DNA from: Pelomonas caseinilytica
GTDB taxonomy: Bacteria > Pseudomonadota > Gammaproteobacteria > Burkholderiales > Burkholderiaceae_C
Assembly: GCF_021353235.1 (NCBI RefSeq)
Contig: NZ_JAJTWT010000003.1
Coordinates: 124,001-188,000, forward strand
Direction: 5' to 3'
Length of the DNA stretch: 64,000 bases
The notes under the pieces are model-generated. The model did not search any database and was not told the origin of the DNA. It was given only the letters and a program-made list of their open reading frames with translations. Within the stretch, counting starts at the first letter, position 1. Every line of letters starts with the position of its first letter. Shown piece after piece: positions 58,320-64,000 of this stretch. Both the position numbers and the translations under genes were made by a program.

Positions 58320-59239
58320 TCCGAGCCCTGTTGATCACCCTGTGCTGCCTGGCCGGGGCCCCCGCGGCCCGCGCCGCCTGCCCACCGCCGCCGGCCCTGC
58401 CCACCGCGGCCCAGGCCGAGGCCTGGACCGCCCAGGCGCCGGACCGCGGGCTGCTGTGGCGCATCAGCCGGGGTGGTCACAGCAGCTATCTGTTCGGCAG
58501 CCTGCACCTGGGCCGGGCGGACTGGGCCTACCCCGGGCCCGCCCTGCGCCGCGCCTGGGCGGACACCGAGGTGCTGGCCGTGGAGCTGGACCCGGCCGAC
58601 GTCGGCCCGGCCCTGGCGGCCTTGCAGCAGGGGCAGCCGCCGCTGGCGCCCGCCCTGGCCCGCCGCATCGAGACGCAGGCCCGCGCGGCCTGCCTGCCGC
58701 CCGGCGCGCTGAGCACCCTGCCGGCCATGCTGCAGCTCAGCACCCTGACCCTGCTGGAGGCCCGCCGCGATGGCTTCGACGCCCTCTTCGGCCAGGACCT
58801 GATGCTGCTGGCCCGCGCCAAGGCCGAGGGCCGGCCGGTGCAGGCGCTGGAGACGGTGGAGGACCAGCTCGCCGCGCTCGAGCCGGCGCCGGGCGAACTG
58901 GCCGAGATCGTCGACGACACGCTGCGTCAGCTCCAGCAGGGCCGCGTGCGCGCGCCGCTGCGCCGGCTGGCCGACAGCTGGTCGCGCGGCGACCTCAAGG
59001 CCCTGGCCGACTACCCGCGCTGGTGCGGCTGTGCCGACAGCCCGGCCGAGCGCGCCTGGCTCAAGCGTGTCAACGACGACCGCAACCTGCCGCTGGCCGA
59101 ACGCATCGACGCCCTGCACGGCGCGGGCCAGCGCCTGCTCGTGGCCGTGGGGGCCCTGCACATGAGCGGGCCCCAGGCCCTGCCGCGCCTGCTGGCGGCA
59201 CGGGGTTTCGAGGTGCAGGCCCTGTGGCCCAGCCAGTAG
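58316..59239 (+). CDS. TraB/GumN-family exported protein
   Basis: A 307-residue protein with a signal peptide (LLITLCCLAGAPAARA) and the TraB/GumN fold: GLLWRISRGGHSSYLFGSLHLGRADW near the start, a conserved Glu in ETVEDQL, and LLVAVGALHMSGPQALP near the end. The family is related to Tiki metalloproteases, with which it shares Glu and GxxH motifs. It is translationally coupled to the retropepsin-like gene, so both may act in periplasmic proteolysis (inference). Confidence 0.88.
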   Translation: MIRALLITLCCLAGAPAARAACPPPPALPTAAQAEAWTAQAPDRGLLWRISRGGHSSYLFGSLHLGRADWAYPGPALRRAWADTEVLAVELDPADVGPALAALQQGQPPLAPALARRIETQARAACLPPGALSTLPAMLQLSTLTLLEARRDGFDALFGQDLMLLARAKAEGRPVQALETVEDQLAALEPAPGELAEIVDDTLRQLQQGRVRAPLRRLADSWSRGDLKALADYPRWCGCADSPAERAWLKRVNDDRNLPLAERIDALHGAGQRLLVAVGALHMSGPQALPRLLAARGFEVQALWPSQ

Positions 59240-59270
59240 CATCCAGGGGCCCCACCGCCCAGGAGACACC

Positions 59271-60068
59271 ATGACTGACAACAGCTTCACCAAGTTCGTG
59301 CCCGGCTTCGATTTCCTGCAGGGTCTTGTGAAGAACGCCGGCTCGGCCCTGCCCGGCATCGGCCAGTGGGTGGCGCCGACGCTCAACCCGGAGGAGCTGG
59401 CCAAGCGCATCGAGGAGCTGCGCACCGTGCAGTTCTGGCTGGAGCAGAACGCCCGCATGCTGGGCGCCACCATCCAGGCGCTGGAGGTGCAGCGCATGAC
59501 GCTGTCGACCCTCAAGACCATGAACGTGCCGCTGGCCGAGCTGCGCGACAGCCTCAAGCTGCCCGAGCCCGCGGCCTGGCCGGGCGTGCCGGCCGAGGTG
59601 GCCAAGGCGGCGGCGCCGGTGGCCGAGGCGGTCGCCAAGACCGCGGCCCAGACGGCCGCCGGTGCCGCGGCCAAGACCACCAAGGCTGCCGCGCGCGCGG
59701 TCAAGGCGGCCGGCGACGCGGCCCCCGCCCTGCCCATCGACCCGACGCAATGGTGGACCGCGCTCAGCCAGCAGTTCACCCAGCTCGCCACCTCGGCCAT
59801 GAAGGACACCGCCACCGACGCGGCGCGCAACCTGGCGGGCAACCTCGTCAAGCAGAGCTTCGATGCGGCGAGCGACACGCTCAAGCGCGCGGCCGGCATG
59901 CCCGGCGCGGTGGTGGGCAGCATGGCCAAGGGCCTGGCCGGCGCGGCGCCCAAGCCCGCGGCCCAGGCAGCCGCCAAGGCCACCGCCAAGCCGGCCGCGA
60001 AGGCAGCCAAGGCGCCCAAGGCGACCAAGGCGGCCCGCCCCCGGGCCGGCGCACCGCGCAAGGCCTGA
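59271..60068 (+). CDS. phaM: PhaM-type polyhydroxyalkanoate granule protein
   Basis: A 265-residue protein beginning with the PhaM N-terminus (FTKFVPGFDFLQGLVKNAG, LNPEELAKRIEELRTVQFWLEQNARMLGATIQALEVQRMTL), which binds PHA synthase PhaC. An Ala-rich middle leads to the basic tail KPAAKAAKAPKATKAARPRAG, a histone-like DNA-binding region. In Cupriavidus, PhaM activates PhaC and tethers granules to the nucleoid. SD AGGAGA precedes the ATG. No other pha genes are in the window. Confidence 0.9.
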   Translation: MTDNSFTKFVPGFDFLQGLVKNAGSALPGIGQWVAPTLNPEELAKRIEELRTVQFWLEQNARMLGATIQALEVQRMTLSTLKTMNVPLAELRDSLKLPEPAAWPGVPAEVAKAAAPVAEAVAKTAAQTAAGAAAKTTKAAARAVKAAGDAAPALPIDPTQWWTALSQQFTQLATSAMKDTATDAARNLAGNLVKQSFDAASDTLKRAAGMPGAVVGSMAKGLAGAAPKPAAQAAAKATAKPAAKAAKAPKATKAARPRAGAPRKA

Positions 60069-60081
60069 GCCGCCGCAGCCG

Positions 60082-60933
60082 ATGAGGCGCCGGCCTTTGC
60101 TGCTCGCGCTCGCCGCGCCGGCGCTGGCCGCCGCGGCGCCCGAACGCCTGGTCTACCCCCAGCACGACCCGGGCCGGCGGCCGGCCTGGGAATACATGGT
60201 GGCCGTGCTCAGGTTGGCCATCGAGCGCAGCGGCGGCGCCTACGAGCTGGCCGAATCACCACTGCCGATGACGCAGGCCCGCGTCGTGCGGGAGCTGGCG
60301 GACGAGCGCGGCCTCGTCGACCTGGCCTGGACCATGACCAGCACCGAGCGCGAGGCCCGGCTGCTGCCGGTGCGGGTGCCGGTCGACCGCGGCCTGATCG
60401 GCTGGCGCATCGCCTTCGTGCGGCCGGAGTCGGTCGAGCGCTGGCGCGAGGTGCGCAGCCTGGCCGAGCTGTCGCGCTACGTCGCCGGCCAGGGCCAGGA
60501 CTGGCCGGACTACGACATCCTGCGCGCCAATGGCCTGCCGGTGCAGGGCACGAGCCGCTACGAGGCGCTGTTCGACATGCTGCGCATCGGCCGCATCGAC
60601 TACTTCCCGCGCGCCGTCTTCGAGATCGACGACGAGCTGGCCAGCCCGATGGCGCATGGCGTCGCCATCGAACCCCATGTGCTGCTGCGCTATCCGGCGG
60701 CCTCCTACTTCTTCGTGCGGCCGGACCGTCCGCGGCTGGCCGCCGAGCTGCAGCGCGGCATGGAGGCTGCGGTGGCCGATGGCAGCCTGGCCCGGCTGTT
60801 CCAGCTGCGCTTCGGCGACCTGATCCGGCGACATCGCCTCACCGAGCGCCGCCAGTTCCTGCTGAGCAACCCGCTGCTGCCGCCGGCCACGCCGCTGAAC
60901 CGGCCGGGCTACTGGCTGGTGCTCGAAGGCTAA
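60082..60933 (+). CDS. Periplasmic binding-protein-fold protein of unknown ligand
   Basis: A 283-residue exported protein (signal [19 protein letters not shown]) with the type-2 periplasmic binding fold (ERLVYPQHDPGRRPAWEYMVAVLRLAIERSGGAYELAE, LVDLAWTMTSTEREA, GRIDYFPRAVFEID). It resembles amino-acid binding domains but has unusual features (a Trp/Arg-rich hinge, C-terminal RQFLLSNPLLPPATPLNRPGYW) found in stand-alone proteins. No transport genes are linked. It lies 13 bases before the start of glcD. Confidence 0.8.
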   Translation: MRRRPLLLALAAPALAAAAPERLVYPQHDPGRRPAWEYMVAVLRLAIERSGGAYELAESPLPMTQARVVRELADERGLVDLAWTMTSTEREARLLPVRVPVDRGLIGWRIAFVRPESVERWREVRSLAELSRYVAGQGQDWPDYDILRANGLPVQGTSRYEALFDMLRIGRIDYFPRAVFEIDDELASPMAHGVAIEPHVLLRYPAASYFFVRPDRPRLAAELQRGMEAAVADGSLARLFQLRFGDLIRRHRLTERRQFLLSNPLLPPATPLNRPGYWLVLEG

Positions 60934-60945
60934 AGTCGCCCCGCC

Positions 60946-62424
60946 ATGAACGCTCCGCTCGATCTTGCCGCCCGCCGCGCCGCCGTCGTCGCCGCGCTGA
61001 CGCCGTTGCTGCCGCCCGAAGCCCTCCTCCATCGCGGCGAGCAGACCGCGCCCTACGAGTGCGACGGCCTGACGGCCTACCGCCAGCGCCCGCTGGCCGT
61101 GGCCCTGCCCGAGACTGAAGGCCAGGTCGCTGCCGTGCTCAAGGCCTGCCATGCCCTGGGCGTGCCGGTGGTGGCACGCGGCGCCGGCACGGGCCTGAGC
61201 GGCGGCGCACTGCCCCACGAGGCCGGCCTCACCCTGGCCCTGGCCAGGTTCAATCGCATCCTCGCCATCGACCCCCTGGCCCGCACGGCCCGCGTGCAAT
61301 GCGGCGTGCGCAACCTCGCCATCAGCGAGGCCGCCGCCGCCCACGGCCTGTACTACGCGCCCGACCCCAGCAGCCAGATCGCCTGCACCATCGGCGGCAA
61401 CGTCGCCGAGAACAGCGGCGGCGTGCACTGCCTGAAATACGGCCTGACCCTGCACAACGTGCTGCGCGTGCGCGGCTTCACCGTCGAGGGCGAGCCGGTG
61501 GAGTTCGGCAGCGAGGCCCTGGACGCGCCGGGCCTGGACCTGCTGGCCCTGGTCATCGGCAGCGAGGGCATGCTGGCCGTGGTGACGGAGGTCACCGTCA
61601 AGCTGGTGCCCAAGCCCCAGCTCGCGCGCTGCCTGATGGCCAGCTTCGACGACGTGCGCAAGGCCGGCGACGCGGTGGCCGCCCTCATCGCCGCCGGCAT
61701 CATCCCGGCGGGCCTGGAGATGATGGACAAGCCCATGACGGCCGCGGTCGAGGACTTCGTCCACGCCGGCTACGACCTGTCCGCCGAGGCCATCCTGCTG
61801 TGCGAGAGCGACGGCACGCCCGAGGAGGTGGCCGAGGAGATCGCCAAGATGGAGGCGGTGCTGCAGGCCAGCGGCGCCACGCGCTGCCAGGTCAGCGAGG
61901 ACGAAGCCCAGCGCCTGCGGTTCTGGAGCGGGCGCAAGAACGCCTTCCCGGCGTCGGGTCGCATCAGCCCCGACTACATGTGCATGGACTCCACCATCCC
62001 GCGCAAGCACCTGGCCACCATCCTGCTCGACATCCAGCAGATGGAGCGCAAGTACGGCCTGCGCTGCGCCAACGTCTTCCATGCCGGCGACGGCAACCTG
62101 CATCCCCTCATCCTCTTCGACGCCAACGACCCCGACCAGCTGCACCGCTGCGAACTCTTCGGCGCCGAGATCCTGGAGCGCAGCGTGGCCCTGGGTGGCA
62201 CGGTGACCGGCGAGCACGGCGTGGGCGTCGAGAAGCTCAACTCCATGTGCGTGCAGTTCAGCCCCGAGGAACGCGGGCAGATGCTGGCCCTCAAGGCCGC
62301 CTTCGACCCCGCCGGCACCCTCAACCCCGGCAAGCAGATCCCGACCCTGCACCGCTGCGCCGAGTACGGCCGCATGCACGTCAAGCGCGGGCTGCTGGCC
62401 TTTCCCGAGCTGGAGCGGTTTTGA
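60946..62424 (+). CDS. glcD: Glycolate oxidase FAD-linked subunit GlcD
   Basis: A 492-residue FAD-linked oxidase of the PCMH/VAO fold that oxidises glycolate (or D-lactate) to the 2-oxo acid. FAD-binding motifs: PVVARGAGTGLSGGALP, PDPSSQIACTIGGNVAENSGG, IGSEGMLAVVTEVTVKL. The C-terminal domain contains NVFHAGDGNLHPLILFD and GTVTGEHGVGVEK with active-site His residues. It overlaps glcE by four bases. Confidence 0.96.
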   Translation: MNAPLDLAARRAAVVAALTPLLPPEALLHRGEQTAPYECDGLTAYRQRPLAVALPETEGQVAAVLKACHALGVPVVARGAGTGLSGGALPHEAGLTLALARFNRILAIDPLARTARVQCGVRNLAISEAAAAHGLYYAPDPSSQIACTIGGNVAENSGGVHCLKYGLTLHNVLRVRGFTVEGEPVEFGSEALDAPGLDLLALVIGSEGMLAVVTEVTVKLVPKPQLARCLMASFDDVRKAGDAVAALIAAGIIPAGLEMMDKPMTAAVEDFVHAGYDLSAEAILLCESDGTPEEVAEEIAKMEAVLQASGATRCQVSEDEAQRLRFWSGRKNAFPASGRISPDYMCMDSTIPRKHLATILLDIQQMERKYGLRCANVFHAGDGNLHPLILFDANDPDQLHRCELFGAEILERSVALGGTVTGEHGVGVEKLNSMCVQFSPEERGQMLALKAAFDPAGTLNPGKQIPTLHRCAEYGRMHVKRGLLAFPELERF

Positions 62425-63491
62425 AGCTGGCCGAGCTGCAATCCTTCATCCGCGACGCCCGCGCGCCGCTGCGCATCACCGGCCACGGCAGCAAGGACTT
62501 CTACGGCGAGGCCCTGCAGGGCGAGCCGCTGTCGACGCAGTCGCTCCACGGCGTGACGGCCTATGAGCCGAGCGAGCTCTTCGTCAGCGCCCTGGCCGGC
62601 ACGCCGCTGGCCGAGGTGGAGGCCCTGCTCGCGCAGCACCGCCAGCGCTTCGCCTTCGAGCCGCCGCGCTTCGGCGGACGCGGCACCGTGGGCGGCATGG
62701 TCGCCGCGGGCCTGTCCGGCCCCAGCCGCGCCGCCCTGGGCTCCGTGCGCGACCACCTGCTCGGCGCCGTCCTCGTCAACGGCAAGGGCGAGCTGCTGAG
62801 CTTCGGCGGCACGGTCATGAAGAACGTGGCCGGCTTCGACGTCAGCCGCGCGCTGGCCGGCTCATTGGGCCAGCTCGGCCTGATCACCGAGGTCACGCTC
62901 AAGGTGCTGCCCCTGCCCGCGGCGACGGCCACGCTGCGCTTCGAGTTTGACCAGGCCGCGGCGCTGATGGCCCTCAACCGCTGGGGCGGGGAGCCCCTGC
63001 CCATCGAGGCCAGCGCCTGGTGGGACGGCGCCCTGCTGCTGCGCCTGGCCGGCGCCGAGGCGGCGGTCGGCGCGGCGGCGCGCAAGCTCGGCGGCGACCT
63101 CATCCCCGCCGAGATGGCCGCCCCCTTCTGGACGGGCCTGCGCGACCAGTCCGACGAGTTCTTCGTCGGCGCCGAGCGCGCCGTGGCCGGCGGCGCCCGG
63201 CTGTGGCGGCTCAGCCTGCCCAGCACCACGCCGGAACTCAAGCTGCATGGCGAGCAGCTCATCGAATGGGGCGGCGCCCAGCGCTGGGTCGTCACGCCGT
63301 TGCCGCCGGCGGCCGTGCGCGAGGCCGCGGCCTCGGCCGGCGGCCACGCGACGCTGTTCCGCGCCCTCGACAAGGGCTGCGGCGTGTTCGCCCCGCTGAG
63401 CCCGCCGCTGGCGGCCATCCACAAGCGACTCAAGGCGTCGTTCGACCCGCATGGCGTCTTCAATCCGGGTCGCCTTTATCCTGAGCTTTGA
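62421..63491 (+). CDS. glcE: Glycolate oxidase subunit GlcE
   Basis: A 356-residue second FAD-binding subunit: ITGHGSKDFYG, VSALAGTPLAEVEALLAQHRQ, FGGRGTVGGMVAAGLSGPSR, GTVMKNVAGFDVSRALAGSLGQLGLITEVTLKVLP and the C-terminal HKRLKASFDPHGVFNPGRLYPEL. The start is TTG at 62421, overlapping the glcD stop (TTGA). No other start restores the family N-terminus. A hairpin element follows before glcF. Confidence 0.95.
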   Translation: MKLAELQSFIRDARAPLRITGHGSKDFYGEALQGEPLSTQSLHGVTAYEPSELFVSALAGTPLAEVEALLAQHRQRFAFEPPRFGGRGTVGGMVAAGLSGPSRAALGSVRDHLLGAVLVNGKGELLSFGGTVMKNVAGFDVSRALAGSLGQLGLITEVTLKVLPLPAATATLRFEFDQAAALMALNRWGGEPLPIEASAWWDGALLLRLAGAEAAVGAAARKLGGDLIPAEMAAPFWTGLRDQSDEFFVGAERAVAGGARLWRLSLPSTTPELKLHGEQLIEWGGAQRWVVTPLPPAAVREAAASAGGHATLFRALDKGCGVFAPLSPPLAAIHKRLKASFDPHGVFNPGRLYPEL

Positions 63492-63506
63492 CTTTTCATG
63501 CCCATC

Positions 63507-63587
63507 AACACAGCCACAGAGGCACAGAGACACAGAGGTAGCCAGTTGACCGTCCTCTCTGTGTCTCTGTGCCTCTGTGGCTTTGTT
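63507..63587 (+). repeat. CACAGAGG hairpin element, copy E
   Basis: Left arm 63507-63538 (beginning AACACAGCCACAGAGGCACA) pairs with right arm 63556-63587 over 32 bases with two mismatches; the loop is 17 bases. It lies 15 bases after the glcE stop and 22 before glcF. Confidence 0.96.
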
Positions 63588-63609
63588 CTCGTGCCGAACG
63601 CGCGCTGAC

Positions 63610-64000
63610 ATGCAAACCACGCTAGCCCCCGAATTCGCCGGCACGCCCGACGGCACCGAGGCCGAGGCCATCCTGCGGCGCTGCGTGCACTGCGGCTTCT
63701 GCACCGCCACCTGCCCGACCTACCAGCTCCTCGGCGACGAGCTCGACGGCCCGCGCGGGCGCATCTACCTGATCAAGCAGGTGCTCGAGGGCGAGGCGCC
63801 CACGCGCGAGACCCAGCTCCACCTCGACCGCTGCCTGACCTGCCGCAACTGCGAGAGCACCTGCCCCTCGGGCGTGGAGTACGGCCGGCTGGTGGACATC
63901 GGCCGGCGCGTCGTCGATGCCAAGGTCGAGCGCCCTGGCGGCGAACGGCGGGTGCGCTGGCTGCTCAAGGATGGCCTCACCTCACCCCTCTTCAAGCCGG
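63610..64000 (+). CDS. glcF: Glycolate oxidase iron-sulfur subunit GlcF (5' part)
   Basis: The first 130 residues of GlcF; the gene runs out of the window. Two ferredoxin-type 4Fe-4S clusters are visible: CVHCGFCTATCP and CLTCRNCESTCP. DGPRGRIYLIKQVLEGE between them is typical. GlcF passes electrons from the FAD subunits to the membrane chain. The start MQTTLAPEFAGTPDGTEAEA at 63610 fits the family. Confidence 0.95.
   Translation, partial: MQTTLAPEFAGTPDGTEAEAILRRCVHCGFCTATCPTYQLLGDELDGPRGRIYLIKQVLEGEAPTRETQLHLDRCLTCRNCESTCPSGVEYGRLVDIGRRVVDAKVERPGGERRVRWLLKDGLTSPLFKP

Noticed and set aside
61299..62420. Long frame overlapping glcD that continues into glcE
   Set aside because: Its upstream part is an Arg-rich shadow of glcD; only the part from TTG 62421 is the real GlcE.

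Overview
This 64 kb window is GC-rich bacterial chromosome. The gene families (GNA1162/DUF799 lipoproteins, PhaM, a hemE-priA pair following the ATP synthase genes, DUF6279 and CZB-type chemoreceptors) point to a betaproteobacterium of the order Burkholderiales, probably near the Rubrivivax/Roseateles/Leptothrix/Ideonella group. That placement is inference from gene content and codon use. I saw no rRNA, tRNA, prophage, transposase or genuine CRISPR array.

Layout. 0-2.2 kb: end of the F1Fo ATP synthase operon (atpG, atpD, atpC) and its terminator. 2.3-4.1 kb: a CsgG-like/DUF4810/DUF799 lipoprotein trio. 4.1-8.5 kb: a mutarotase, hemE and priA, with DnaA-box-like sites between hemE and priA. 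8.5-18.2 kb (minus strand): a secreted unknown, a Rep/UvrD helicase, an O-antigen ligase-like membrane protein, a kinase-fold protein that has lost its catalytic residues, and a sigma-54 two-component pair. 18.4-25.3 kb: an OFA-family transporter, a YdeP-type molybdopterin oxidoreductase, a CheW-like protein, a glutathione S-transferase and unknowns. 25.3-31.8 kb: a Do-type protease, YciI and ferritin-like proteins, a LuxR-type regulator and an OmpR-type two-component pair. 32-37.6 kb: a complete polar amino-acid type ABC importer under a GntR regulator, then DUF427, an HD protein and a degenerate ABC ATPase. 38-44.5 kb: a dense signalling island (binding protein, PAS kinase, HD-GYP enzyme, three receiver proteins). 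44.5-49.7 kb: a DUF1800/DUF1501 secreted pair, a 28-residue membrane peptide and a chemoreceptor. 49.8-56.4 kb: a five-gene MacAB-TolC-like export operon. 56.4-64 kb: lipoprotein and BON proteins, a retropepsin-like protease with a TraB/GumN protein, phaM, a binding-protein-like gene and glcD-glcE-glcF (cut by the window end).

The most striking features are non-coding. (1) Five copies of a roughly 70-80 bp hairpin built from an 8-bp unit (CACAGAGG) sit between co-directional neighbours, always with the same arm first relative to transcription; in the efflux operon one copy supplies the start and signal peptide of the TolC-like gene. (2) A mosaic of hairpin cassettes occurs at 9.0-9.25, 15.28-15.57 and 28.05-28.18 kb. 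Between copies one stem shows a compensatory base change, and another is replaced by a different self-complementary stem of equal length. (3) A 500-bp nested imperfect palindrome interrupts the efflux operon. These elements, the pseudokinase, the degenerate ABC ATPase and the signalling island are the best candidates for new biology here.
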